Positions 32,581 to 46,584 are shown, numbered from the stretch's first letter. The stretch is DNA of 64,000 bases from Distichodus sexfasciatus (GCA_032718565.1 JAVGVS010000043.1:509042-573041); one strand, 5' to 3'. Notes: generated by a model not told the origin, from the letters alone. Made by a program: numbers and translations.

Positions 32581-33680
32581 CTGTGGTGTGTTCACAAAGA
32601 CATAATCATTACCTTTAATTGTATTGAACTCACCATTAAAGAGTGTTTATTTAAACTTATTTGTAAAGTGCATATGTTTTCCTGATATTGAAGTAATGAC
32701 AGACAGTAATGCGTTTTTGCTCCTAAGTGTAATACAGCATAAGTAAAAACTTGAGAAGTTCAAAAAACCATGCTGTTCAGTTTTTTGCTGTTACTAAATT
32801 CTACATTGTTGTATCTATGACTGTTTTTCTCTCCTTTTTCTTTTTCTTTTTAATGCATTTCTCTTCTGTGAAGCAGACTAAATGGCCTCAAGATCGGATA
32901 ATGTGCTACATCATAAAATTTCCCTGACATATATGTATATGTTGCATTAACAGTCTAAAGACAGGATAAAAGTTGTCTTTCTTCCTGGTTTGGTTTCTTC
33001 TTTTTCAGCTCTGACATGCAACCATTAACCTTTTTGCACTCATTAGACTTCATAGTAAACAAAAGTATTCTTACTAACCGATAATCACTCAAAATTGAAA
33101 TATAGGCTACTGTATATCCTTGTATTATGCTATTTTATCCTAGCTTGCTTTTGTTCTTTCACTAATGCAACAATGTCTGAAATTTGGGCATCAAACCAGC
33201 AGTAAAACTTTTCTGATGTTTCCCATGGCTGGATACACTCCTTCAAACAGCACTCATTCTACAGGAGCAAGGTGCACTAGTGAAAGGCTGTGAACCTTTT
33301 GTTTACAGCAACATCTTCACGTTCCTCTTTATTCCTTTTTCTGTTATGCAAATTTTTTGCAGAGCAACAGGAGAAATTTGCCTACGGACGTTAATGATGA
33401 ATAACGCTAGACAGTGATGTGCTAACTGAAAGCGAGTACAGGGATGATTAACTTTAGGGCTGACATCTGATTTCTTTTACTGTGGTTTCAAGTCAAAGCA
33501 GCAACAGAATGTGAGCCCCCGTTTAAAATTCAAAACGAGGGAATAACTACACGAAACAAAAACAAAATTGTGAATTAGAGACGTCCTAGAGTAAGACAGT
33601 ATTATAATAAAGCAACAGTTCATATACTGAGAAGCTTTAGAACTTATACTGTGCTGAAGAAACACACGCACACCCCCTAC

Positions 33681-33854
33681 CTATCTTGATGCAGGTGTTG
33701 TTGGAGTGGGACTTGCGGCCAGCCGGGTGGGACAGCAGGATGTTTTGGGGTTTCAGGTCTCTGTGAATGATGCCTTTGGCCTGCAGGATTCTCATCGCTC
33801 CTGCTATCTGCTGCAGGAACACACGGATGGTGTCCTCACTCAGAGTGCCCTTAG
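33681..33854 (-). CDS. ulk1: ulk1 coding exon 6 (catalytic loop)
   Basis: Residues 99-157: KGTLSEDTIRVFLQQIAGAM ... KGIIHRDLKPQNILLSHP ... NNTCIKI. HRDLKPQN is the catalytic loop, with Asp131 as the catalytic base. Acceptor cctccag, donor ATAG|gtaggg. Confidence 0.97.
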
Positions 33855-34827
33855 CTGGAGGGGGAAGAACCCACACCGTCATCACCAAAATCTTCAGCTA
33901 TGGCACTCACACGCATTAGTTCACACTGCCTGATTTAACACACACTTCTAACCAGTGTAAAATGTATAAAAATTGTGCAAAAAGGCCTAACGTGGTAACT
34001 CCATTCTCCTATTAGTCATCCCCCAATTATTTTTTCACCTCATTATTTTTTCCCAGCGTGTGTGTGCATGTCCTGTCCCATTTAAAGCATGTGACCGTCT
34101 GCCACTACGTGTGTGTTCCCTTCAGTTATTCTAAAATCACAAAGATATGCACTCCTTCCTTTGGAAAACAGTATATACACATTGTCGGTGAATTATGAAA
34201 CACCCCAAAATGAAATGTTCAATTAATCGTGAAATTAAATAGCGGTCACAGCGTGTACCCCCTCTTCAGCTAATTCAAATAAATGCTACTGCTACTTCCA
34301 CTCCATCAAATGTCTCTCTTTTGCCTTCTGTCCCTTCTTTGTGTCACTGCAGCACTTTAAAAAAAAGTGCTTCAGTACAATAACAAGCGCTCCTTCACGG
34401 TTTGTGAAATGCCAGACTGAAAGCACGACTTTGTCCTTCCTCTAAAAGTGAACTCCCACATACTGAACAGCACCCTTCCGCTAGACTGCAGCTCTAAACA
34501 CAAACGTACACACACCCCTCCCCAGCTCCACTTCCTGAGCCAAGCCCTGGGCCAGTTCAGCTGCGGTTATAAGATACACACTGAAATCTGCAAAACCTGC
34601 GCAAGCACTTCAGTTGTGTTTCTAAACAATGCTTTGTTTCATACATTTTCCAGTGTGCGTGGCATTTTTGCATGATTGGACGTTATTAAAAAGAGCAACG
34701 CTCATTATTTTGCAATGGATTATGCTGAGATCTGAGTCTAACAAAGAGATGCTAACTAAAGAAGCCACGACGAGGAACATCAAACAGCTCATCAAATCAA
34801 GCAGTCTTTGCTTACTGTTACACTTAC

Positions 34828-34864
34828 AGTGCAGGTAGTCAGCCAGGTCACCACCATTACAGTA
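34828..34864 (-). CDS. ulk1: ulk1 coding exon 5
   Basis: A 37-nt micro-exon, residues 87-99: YCNGGDLADYLH, the kinase hinge and its following helix. Acceptor ttcacag, donor CACT|gtaagt. Confidence 0.96.
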
Positions 34865-34965
34865 CTGTGAAAAGGAAAAACAAAAGATATTTACATATCA
34901 ACATCTAAATGATATAATGAAATGAGGAACTGAGTGAAGATTGTGTCAATTTATAATTAAGAAAT

Positions 34966-35619
34966 GTGACTCTGCACGGTAAAACCAGTCGCTTGTCACA
35001 AATTCTCAAAATTGAGTTATGTTTTATTATATTTATTATTAGGGCATAAATCAAGCTTCAAAGCGATACCCATATCGAATGAATCGGGCGACATATGACT
35101 GAGATATCAACATTCAAAGGAGTGGGGTTTCTCCCGTCACGGCAAGTGAGAAATGGAGAAATCTGCCTTTGAAGTTGACTATCAACGTAGCACTCACAGA
35201 CGCTCGGTGCGGTCGCGGCTATGTTTGTATTTACGGTAGCCTACGCTGCATTCACAGCCACACGGATAGCCTACCTGCGTTAGGTTAACTGAACTCAGAA
35301 GACGAAGATGGATTGCGGAGAATTATCTTCACACTAGTCAACCAGTGGATTTACCGTAAATATTGAAGTAGAGCGGTCAAAACAGAAACTTCCTCTGAAT
35401 TCCTGAAACAGAATTCCTCACCTCAAGAAAGTCACGTTTTTAGGATGGAAAGGGTAAGTTTTTCTGTGAAATTTATTCACAACAGCACCGTATAGACCTT
35501 CCACTGTTTCAAAACACTAAAAACAAAAAATCCCAAATTTTACCCCACACAACATAAACGCTCGTTTTTCTCGGAAACCTCCGCTGCGACAAGCGAGTGG
35601 TTTTGCCGTGCAGAGTCAC
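34966..35619 (-). mobile_element. MITE family A, copy A8 (ulk1 intron 4)
   Basis: 654 bp in reverse orientation. Both ends carry the variant GTGACTCTGCACGG/CCGTGCAGAGTCAC, as in A1. Target duplication AAAT at 34962-34965 and 35620-35623. It begins about 100 bp from exon 5. Confidence 0.9.
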
Positions 35620-36010
35620 AAATAGGAACTGGGTCAATGGCTGAAACTGGTTCATTGTAATGTATATTGACCCAAGACCTCTAGACCAAGACTGGCTTTC
35701 AATTCTTTTGCGGAACACCTATTATCTCCGCCACATCCCAACCCACCAGGCAGTCTTTTTAAAGGAACTGAACCATTGTTAGTCCTAACGGCTCTGATGG
35801 TCACAAAGGTACTTAACCAAAACCTCACAGAAACAATTTACAAAGTTCAGTCCTGAAAACAAAAAAATCAAGATTCTTTTATTTAAATTGAGTTTTGGAC
35901 AGTTCCATAAACAGCTGTTGACCAGCCTGGGGTTTAAGCTAATCCTATAAAGAACTGACACCAAGTTTAGGGCAAAACAAAAAGAAGGAACAGAGAAATG
36001 TTGGTCTCAC

Positions 36011-36043
36011 CTCCATCACCAGATACACAGAGCTTGCGGTTTC
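36011..36043 (-). CDS. ulk1: ulk1 coding exon 4
   Basis: A 33-nt micro-exon, residues 76-86: ETASSVYLVME (human EMANSVYLVME), strand beta5 leading into the hinge. Acceptor ttctctttag, donor GAG|gtgaga, phase 0/0. Confidence 0.95.
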
Positions 36044-38084
36044 CTAAAGAGAAATGTAAAATGTCAATATCATTTGATAACACAAGTCCATTAATTTCAT
36101 AGTCAACCACATCGAATCAAATGACACGGAAATATGACCTAATACCATAATGTGATTTATACACACGATCAACTGAACTTGTTTTCTAAAAGAAAGCTTT
36201 TGTTAACTGTTTGAGTACTGGTGCAAGGTTGCTAGATGTTCCTGATGAAATGGAAGTTGAGCGTGAATTTCATGGGGAGTTTGCCAAGCGCTTGAAGTAA
36301 TGGGTTCATAGTAATGACTGCTGACAGGGTGCTGATTAGAATCACATAAGGTCTGTCAGTGTGGGGCCCGGGGTCAGAGAGAAAGTTCACATGGATCACA
36401 GAGAGTTTCCACGGTCCAGTCCTGTAGCATTCAGCATCACGACCCTCAAACAGATGCTCGCAACTATATCTATCTCCAGTTCAAAATAAAGGGTTGCAAA
36501 ATAAAATACAAAAAGCAGCAGAAGCAGTACTTTCACCAAAATAACTGCGCAAAGTGTAGTTTACTGCAGCTCATTATAGATCCAGTGTAGGGCGACGTGG
36601 TGTTGCATAATGACTGTAGGCTGTAGCTCTTCACAAGCAGAATTTTTCTCTTGTGCTAAAGGTCTCGCTGTGTTGGTAATTTTTAAAATAAAATCAAAAC
36701 AACACTGAATGTGTAGTTCAAAGCGTGTTGAAATAAGCATTACTGAAATAGGTAATGAGTATAATACTACTGAAAATGTATTAGTAATGCCTTACATTAC
36801 TGCGCTAGGCCAAAAATAGTATGCAATTAGCCATATTTCATTTCATCTTTGCCAATCTGACAGTGAAATATTTGATTTATTAAAGACACAAAGTTACACT
36901 ACATATAATTCTCATACAGCACTAAAATTAAAGATCCCATATTATGAAATAAAAACACCTTTTCTGTTTAGGTCTGTACTACCTCTTCACACTGTAAGTT
37001 TGATTAAAAACGGTCCATTGTGTTAGTATTAATTTACAAATGTCAGAAATTGTGTGCTTACATGTGCTGTTTAGATTTCTCCCCTACTTCTACGACACAG
37101 TAGGAGACATCTGAATAATTCCACCCTCCTATCTGAGAACCTCCGCCCACCAGGTAGAACTGCTAGAGCTTCCTGTTTTCTTACAAATGCTAGCGCTGGA
37201 ATCACAATGGAGAAGTCTACCGGCGGACTGTTGTGTTGAACATGTACAGCTGTATGGATGTTCTGTTAGCAGCAGCCACGTCGATTATTTTCACATGAGG
37301 TAAACTCTCTCCATGCTGTCTATGCCCCAGTTCCGGAGTGGGACGTGGGCAGCAGTGGCTCATTTACAGTTAGGACAACTAATAAGAAAGGGTAACTGTT
37401 CTGAAAGGGACTGAAATAGAGGGGTAAAAAGCTTGTAAAAATGCCTAATCCGAGAGACTTTTTCAGCAAACTATTTCAGAGACACGATTAATGGAGCTCA
37501 TAGACATATTTTAACTTGTTGGAAAAATGTATATATTTATAATTTCATTGTCACTGTCAGGTTAAAGAAGAATTTTGCTTCTTAGCCATGAATAGTGAAA
37601 ATAGTTTGTTCGATTCTGAAATACCATCGCACTGTATCTTGATTTTCCACGCTACCGGAAAATAATAACAGACAACAAAACCTAGGATAGACAACCAATA
37701 GATCATAAAAACAGATCACAAGGCCTGAAGGTGATTTCCATGCACATAACATTTATGATTAACTGTTTATTATTACCAGGCATAATGACCAAAGTACCAC
37801 ACCTGGAATAGAATTCTGCTGTGTTGTGTTACGTACTTCACACACCTAGATGAACTTTCTAGAACTAATTATTTCCAAAGACAACGCTGAGGCAAAAAAT
37901 CATAATGGGTGTTTTTCTTAATTGGTCCTAAAAAGCACTGCGAGTGTTTTGAGAATGTCAAACGAAAGAGCTGTTCTTTTAAAGTCTTCCTCACTGGTGT
38001 TTTTGGTACTGAAAATTCTCTATTCCAGCCACAGATGCGATTCAGCAGTTCTGCATCATTTAAATGGTTGCTGTTGGTCCAATA

Positions 38085-38832
38085 TAGGGCTGCAGCTAAC
38101 GATTATCTTACTAATCGACTGTTAATCAGATAAAAAGAAAAAAACTATTTCCTGCATTTAAAAAAAACAGACTGTTTCTATTTTTCTATATCTATTTTTT
38201 TACACTCGAACATTATAAAATGGAAAAAAAAATTCTGATTAATTGAAAATGAAATATTGAAGTTTTGGCCAATTTGAACTCATTTTGGCCTATAACTCAT
38301 TTTTGACTCATTTCTGGGAGAGACATTTTTGCGCAAGACGGCGTTCCACATGAGAGTCGCATCACAATAGGACAAGCGTCGGAATAATCACTGAAAATAT
38401 CAAGTAAATGGCTGTATTGTGAGTAGAACGCTGGTTGTTATCCAGCTAAATTATCAGCTAAAAATTAGTTTTGTCTGTAATAAATGGGAAGACTTGACTG
38501 AACTGGAAAGCTTCGATAAATGACTTCTCTGACAGAGTCGTGCGTGCCAACAAACACAGCGTGTGTTTCTGTGACGGCGAGGCACGGCAATGCCGTGAAC
38601 GTTGGACTTTCTTATGAGAGTCACGTCTCCTTCTTATTCTTCGTTTATGGTGGTCGGCGTCCAGCTTAACGGTGCTTTACTGCCACTGCGGCTTTGGCTA
38701 GCTGACTGCCCGCACATAAGGGAGTAGCCACTGTACGTATGTGTATAATAATGTAGACCCAACTAATCAATTATTAAATTAGTTGCTAACAACTTTAATA
38801 ATCGATTAAATCGATTAGTTGTTGCAGCCCTA
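38085..38832. mobile_element. hAT-type MITE with 8-bp duplication
   Basis: Ends TAGGGCTGCAGCTAACGATT and AGTTGTTGCAGCCCTA. Flanks GTCCAATA (38077-38084) and GTCCCATA (38833-38840) match at 7 of 8. 748 bp, non-coding. Confidence 0.82.
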
Positions 38833-40021
38833 GTCCCATACACCCAAATATAATTGTATAAAACAATACAGAAATTCCCCACGTTGGTGTTTACCTCCAA
38901 CTTTCCCAGGCCCCTAATACTACTTTTTTTTTTTAAAAAGATCCTCATAAAAACAAAGCCACACAAGTCCTTTGGGAATACACTTAGCAACAGCTGACCC
39001 CTCTCTCTCTCTCTCTCCAGCCAATGAGCTCGTCCTGACCATGATCCATGAAAGCCCCGTTCTGCTGACTCAGCCAGGGTAAAGTTTGTCTTTCTGCTAT
39101 TGTAGAGATGGAAATCAGGCAGAAATAAAAGCCAGCTTTTTGTGTCCTATTGTGGGACCAAACATGCAGTTTGAGCCTAGGCCTTAATGCTTGACTGCTT
39201 GAAGTGATGACCTCTTTCAGATTTGAGAAGTATCTTATGGAAAAGCTCAGGCTTAAGTCTGCATCAGCCAGCTAGTCTAATGGGCGGTCACGTGGAAGCG
39301 AGTCGGCTGGAAGATAAGGTGGTGTAGCTAAAAGCAGCATGCTGTCAAACATGATAAGTGTGTGTAATAACCACATAAACAACAGGGATGTTTAAAAAAT
39401 GTTCATTCTACAGAATCAACACACATCAACTTTCTGCTCTACTATGTTTAATTGCTGTGTAGGTCGGCTATAGTTTATTTTGATCGATCGATTTGTTGGT
39501 CAATTATTTCGATTAGTTGGTCAATTGGTTGTTTTAAAATAAAAGACAGACTAGATCTTTTAAAATGAGAAAAAAACATTCAAATCGAACTGCACTATAT
39601 TTATAGTGTTTCAAATAATTTTAATATTTACATATTTTTAAGAAACAAAAACTCAAAAGGCTTCCTAATATCGTTTACCAAATTACGAGTATAGCACTTG
39701 ATGGTGAGGTGATACTGTCGGCAAGATGTTTATTGACAGGTTATATTTCCAGCTTTTTAATATCCAAATCACTTCTTTTAATGTGTTCCATCTGATGCAA
39801 CATCTTGTTATATTAGCCTTTACTGAACTGAGTGCTCCTGCATCACCAAATTGTTGCCATGACAATTGATACAAAGAGATATGCAAACACGACGCTGGAC
39901 TCGGTGTACAACAGGGACAGGAGATATCCCTTGATCTTCATAACTAATTCAGGAGAGGAATGGAGAAAACGGACACTTGCATCTTTCATTTACAATTGTG
40001 CAACGAGGACAGATAGATCAA

Positions 40022-41985
40022 TGACACTGCAGCACACACGGAGTCACACACATACACACTGAGCTACACACACACACAAACACAAAGAACAATACACAAA
40101 GAGTAACAAATAAAGAGCAAAAGAGACACATACAGCAACACAGACACAAACCCATAGAGCAATATACACACACACACACACACAAAGAGCAACACACACA
40201 CACACACACCAGACATGCAACACACACACAAATAGAAACAGACACTCAAAGAGCCACTCACACACCAGCACACCTAATGAGCCACACGCACATCCAAAGA
40301 GCAACACACAGACACCCAAAGCGCCACTCACACACCAATACACCCAAAAAGCAACACACACACACATCCAAAGAGCAACACACACACACACACACAAGGA
40401 AGTAACACCTGGGCAGCCCAAAGCGCCACTCACACACCAGCCACCCAAGCAACACACACACATCAAAGAGCAACACACACACACACACACACAAGAGCAA
40501 CACACAGACATAAGCGCCACTCCTGCATAATACACCCCAAAAAAGCAACACACACACACACGTCAAGAACAGCACACACACACACACACACACAAAAGTA
40601 ACACACAGGCCCAAAGCCACTCACACACCAATACACCCAAAAAGCAACACACACACACACACATCAAAAGCAACACACACACACACAAGGAGTAACACAC
40701 AGGCAGCCCAAAGCCATCACACACCAATACACCCAAAAAACAAAACACACACACACACATCCAAGAGCAACCTTTAGTTACCCAAAAAGCGCCACTCACA
40801 CACAATACACCCAAAAAAGCAACACACACACACATCAAAAAAGGCAACACACACACACACACACACACAAAGGCAGCACACAAGAGCGCTTAAGCCACTC
40901 ACACCAATACGCAAAAACAACACACACATCAAGGCAACACACACAGGCGCCAAGCCACTCACACACCAATACACACCCAAAAAGCAACACACACACACAC
41001 ACACCAAGAGCAACACACACACACACACAAGAGCAACACACACACACACTGAGCAACACACACACACACACAAGAGCAACACATACAAAAGAGCAACACA
41101 CACACACACACACACACACACAAGAGCAACACACACAGAGAGCAACACACACACCCAAAAGCAACACACAGACACACACACAAGGCAACACACACACAAA
41201 CAAAAGAGGCAACACACACCGACAAAGAGCAACACACAAAGAGCAACACACACACAAGAGCAACACACACACACACAAAGAGCAACACACACACACACAC
41301 ACACAGAAAGAAACCTTTTACACATAGCACACATAGAGCAACACACACACACAAGGAAGTAACACACAGGCAGCCCAAAGCGCCACTCACACACAATACT
41401 ACACAAACAAAACACACACACACACACACAAAAGGCAACACACACATAACACACATAGAGGCAACACACACACACACACACAGACAACACACACACACAC
41501 ACACACACACATGGAACAACACACACACAGACAACACACACACACACACACACAGACAACACACACACACACACACATGGAGCAACACACACACACACAC
41601 ATGAACAACACACACACACACACACACAGACAACACACACACACACACACCGCGAACCTTTTACACACACACACACAGACAACACACACACACGGAGCAA
41701 CACACACACACGAACAACACACACACACAGGAGCAACACACACACACACACACACGAACACACACACACACACACAGACAACAAACACACACAGGAGCAA
41801 ACACACACACACACACACAGACAACACACACACACACACACACGAACTAACACACACACACAGACAACACACACACACACACACCACAGGAACAACACAC
41901 ACACACACACACACCACTGAACCTTACACACACACACACACATGAGGTGCTTACACACACACAGACCCAACACACACACACAGAC

Positions 41986-42019
<34 letters not shown>

Positions 42020-42872
42020 CTTACACACACACACACTGCAGACAACTACACACACACAGACCTTCACACAGACACACACACCTGCAGACACACACACACA
42101 CACACACCTGCAGACACACACTCACAGTCACACACACACACACAGACAACACACACACACACAGACAACACACACACACACACACACACAGACAACACAC
42201 ACACACATGGAACAACACACACACACATGAACCAACACACACACCATACACATGGACAACACACATACACACATGGAACAACACACACACACACATACAC
42301 ATGGAATAACACACACACACATACACATGGAACCAACACACACACACACACACACATGGAACACACACACACAAGAAGAGCAACACACACAGAGAGCAAC
42401 ACACACACACAGAGCAACACACACACACACACACACACAGAGGGTCTGTACACACACACACCATGTACACACACACAAGGAAGTAACACACTGGACAGCC
42501 CAAAGCCTCACACACACCAATACACCCAAAAACAAAACACACACACACACAAGAGCAACACACACACACACACATAGCACACATAGAGCAACACACACAC
42601 ACACACACACACACCACGGAACAACACACACACACACACAGACAACACACACACACACACACATGAGCAACACACACAGACAACACACACAGACCTTTAC
42701 ACACACAGACAACACACACACACATGGAACCTTACACACACACACACATGGAACCAACACACACACACACACACACACGAACCCAACACACACACACACA
42801 CGCAGACAACACACACACACACACGGAACCCAACACACACACCTGCAGACAACACACACACACACACAGACA

Positions 42873-42905
<33 letters not shown>

Positions 42906-42988
42906 ACACACACACACACACAGAACCTTACCACACACACACACTGCAGACCTTTTACATACACACACACACACACACACACGGAACC

Positions 42989-43023
<35 letters not shown>

Positions 43024-43890
43024 ACCTTACACACACCTGCCCAGACAACACACACACACACACACACGGAACCTTACACACACACACACACACAGACAAC
43101 ACACACACACACACAGAGACAACACACACACACACATGAACCAACACACACACACACATGGAACAACACACACACACACACACATACACATGGAGCAAAC
43201 ACACACACACATGGAGCAAAACACACACACACATACACATGGACAACACACACACACACACACATGGAACATACACACACACACACATGGAGCCAACACA
43301 CACACACACACATGGAACCAACACACACACACACATGGAGCAACACACACACACACACATGGAGCAACACACACACACACACACACCTGCAGACAACACA
43401 CACACACACACACAGACCTTATACACAGACAACACACACACACACACACACCTGCAGACAACACACACACACATGAACCAACACACACACACACACACAC
43501 ATGGAGCAACACACACACACATAGAACCTTACACACACACACACACGGCGCACACCTGGAGCAATGCACACCTGAAACCTTACACACACACAGAGCAACA
43601 CACACGCACAGAGCAACGCACACACACACACGCCCAGAGCAACGCACACGCACAGAGCAACGCACACGCACAGAGCAACGCACACGCACAGAGCAACGCA
43701 CACACACAGAGCAACGCACACACACAGAGCAACGCGCACACAGAGCAACACACACACACACAGAGCAACACACACACAGAGAGCAACAGAGCAACACACA
43801 CACAGAGCAATACACACACACATAGAGAGAGCAACACATACACATAGAGAGAGCAACACATACACATAGAGCAAGACACAACAATACACA
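40022..43890. repeat. CA-rich compound satellite array
   Basis: About 3.9 kb in which almost every stretch is (CA)n on the plus strand, TG on the ulk1 transcript. It is broken by short cores such as GAGCAA, GACAA, TGGAACAA, GAACCTTA and CTGCAGACAA. The long open frames here, poly-HT and poly-VC, are artefacts of dinucleotide repetition. Left part, 40316-41400, has a ~100-bp higher-order unit with CCCAAAGCGCCACTCACACA. The right end, 43570-43880, is a short-unit block with AGAGCAACGCACAC. Confidence 0.95.
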
Positions 43891-45076
43891 CAGATCTACA
43901 AACAGAGCTACACAGAGCTTCCAGGCACCTTAATCTTGCCGTGAGGCCTACAGAACAAACTCAACCTAACCTGCAGGCTTTATCAAGGACAAACAAAACT
44001 GCTGGCCGCTAGACGGAGAAGTGAAGCTAAACAAGCTACTGAGAGCAGAAAGAGCACACACACACCAAGATGAGCAAACAAGGTTCTGTAGAAAGCACAC
44101 AGTGTTCACAAGTGGTCACACAAGACCTAATTCTGCCAGCGAACCCCTCCTGCAAGCGAGTACACACACACAAAAACCAGATCTTCAAGTTATGTCCCAC
44201 CCCATGGGAAAAGGGCTTTAAACGCAGACATTTTAATATTAATGCCATCTGAACAAACAGCACAGACATGATCAACATCATCAGAATGTGGCGGGGCTGA
44301 TAAGACTACAAGACTGCCGAACAGGTTAGACCGGAGATCCGAGCTGTGTCTGTGAACATGGGATAGTTTAACAATGGCATTCAGAGACGCTATGCTACTA
44401 GCAGCCTCTTCACCCTATGGCCTGTAAAAGGCGTGAAGCAAAACACTTCCACAGGATATTCAGTAACTGGACTCAACAGAGGACACATTTACATTTATAG
44501 TGTTTGGCTGACGCTGTTATCCAGAGCGACATACATGAGGCTTTGTAGTCCACCAAGAGATCCTGTTCTATATACTTGCAAACTCGGAGCTAAAGCAACA
44601 GCTGCTGAGTTACAGCCAATGAACGTAAAATGACCCACATTTACAACTGCTGATCAACTTATTTTTTCCCCATGTTGGTTATTTGAATTATTTCTGAAAG
44701 TCTATTAACTTTTTTTCATTTGTTCTGTAAAAACTTGTGTTGTCACATGACTCTGCCCTACCTGCTCTGCAAAAAAATATATCCCAGCTTTAATAGTTGA
44801 GCATATTTACAGTACAAACCTTGTCAGTGGACTGTAAGTGCAAAAAACAAACCAAGAAACTGAAACAAAATAACTAATTATTAACTGTAATAGGAAAAGG
44901 AAATAGAGGGAAAATGTTCAATTAATCAAGTTATTGATTTGAGGTCATATTGCCCAGCCCTACTACAAATACAGTTGTCTTGACATTCAGGACAAGACAA
45001 TAGCTACAACTTGTTTAAGAGTTAAGTCTTCATGATGCAACTCTGCAATATGGACTATGACCTCGTGGGTACTGAG

Positions 45077-45628
45077 TAGGCCTGGGCAATATATTGACTG
45101 CCACATTCTGAAAAATATTTTAATGCACTGTTTGTCATCAAGAATGTGCATCCTAAACACAGTGCTAACTGTGTTTAAAGCCTGCCCCCTGCTTAGCATT
45201 CTTTTTACAGATTTACATTTAATGCATTTAGCACATGCTCTTATCCAGAGCGACTCCCATTTTCTTAATTTTCGAGACTCCCTGAAACATCTTGGGGTTA
45301 AGGATCTTGAATCTCCAAACATAGCTTTAAAAAGAGCTTTTATTTTTATGGCAAATCTCCTTGTTAAAAGGATCTACTCCTACACTGCAGATCAGTCAGC
45401 TAATTGGCTTTTATGTTTTGATGTTTATGCCTATCTTGCATATATATTTCGTTAAAGACCGTGACGTTCAGTCTGTGCAATTAGATTCAATAACGTAAAT
45501 ATATCAACAATATTAACTAGTGCCTTCTTTTTGAGTAAAACTGAATAGAAAAATATCAACGCATGTCATATTTAGAAATTTGGTCCAAACATATCGTGAT
45601 TTGAATGTTTGAATATAACCCAGGCCTA
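45077..45628. mobile_element. hAT-like MITE (TAGGCCTGGGCAATAT)
   Basis: Left TAGGCCTGGGCAATATATTG, right AATATAACCCAGGCCTA, approximate inverted repeats. A SINE-3 fragment with TTATCCAGAGCGACT is inside. No clear 8-bp flanking duplication. Confidence 0.55.
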
Positions 45629-46035
45629 ATATTGAATCTGGCTTTATCCTACCTCAACACCACCACCAATAACACTTAAAATAAGTCTGTTCACCCTAAG
45701 TTACACCAGAGAAACTCTCCCTGTAATCTGTGTTTAGGAAATGTAAGTAAGAGACAATTAATGACCTAGTCGTCCTTGGTCCCTCCCTAGGCCTTGCATC
45801 CCAATCCCTGCACTGATTGAATGAACTGTCTGGGCTTGTACTTGGAGGTTGCAGGAATGCAAAGTGGCACTGTGTGATCACCAAGACTAGGGTCATTGTC
45901 AACTGTAAGGTGGAGTAGCCCCTTGAACCTTAATTGATCATCTAAATACGAAATTATTTCGTTCTACATGTACAACACACTTATATGCACACTCAAACTG
46001 CATGGACTCAATCTGATGGTGCACAGAGGAAGATA

Positions 46036-46225
46036 GCACCCTCCCCCCCTTCTGAATCTTGGTTCCTCTCAAGGTTCCTTCCTATTTACTACAGAGGGAG
46101 ATTGTTCCTTGCTATTGTAGCTGCAGACTCGCTCGTTGGGGGGTTGAAATTTTAATGTGCAAAACTGCTTTGTGACAAAGTCTATTGTAACTGGATAACA
46201 CCGTCTGCTAAATGCAATATACGGC
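46036..46225 (+). mobile_element. Retroelement 3' region, diverged copy
   Basis: TTCTGAATCTTGGTTCCTCT, CAAGGTTCCTTCC and GTGACAAAGTCTATTGTAAC match the 10440-10632 repeat. It abuts a SINE-3 tail fragment. Confidence 0.45.
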
Positions 46226-46584
46226 AATGCAAATGTTTTTTTTTTTTCAGAATATGTTTTTGCAAAAGCAAGAACGGCCAATTTGATCAGGACTGAAAAC
46301 ATAATGTGAGTGACTGCTGTTCTTTTTTCGGAGTCAAAGAAACTATTTTCAGGATTTAAAAAATGACACTTTAACCACATCCTTGCGCGCGATGGTTTGC
46401 TGCACGCGCACATGTCAACAAAAGAACACGTGACAGAGAGGCACCAATCACATTCTGTTATGGCTGTGACGCTAAGAAAGACAACCCGACGACAATTCTG
46501 CACACAGTGCCTGGCCCAAGAGTGTAAATAGACGGAAAAACAAATAAAAATTATAAATTGTGTCTATCGATAAATTCTGCATAC

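Larger units (their letters stand above)
36044..46584 (-). other. ulk1 intron 3 (10.5 kb)
   Basis: The largest intron. It contains a hAT MITE (38085-38832), a 3.9-kb CA-rich array (40022-43890), SINE-3 fragments (44487-44560, 45212-45275), a hAT-like MITE (45077-45628) and a retroelement 3' tail (46036-46225). 36050-38080 includes a likely dispersed repeat around 36930-37470, not classified. 38840-40020 shows nothing recognisable. Confidence 0.65.

Noticed and set aside
40022..43890. CRISPR-like regularly spaced repeats
   Set aside because: Units and intervening sequence are both CA repeats. Spacing is irregular and the host is a vertebrate.
40044..43891. Long open frames of alternating His-Thr or Val-Cys, up to several hundred codons
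   Set aside because: They are direct translations of (CA)n/(TG)n in every frame. Absence of stops follows from the dinucleotide, with no domain, splice context or conservation.
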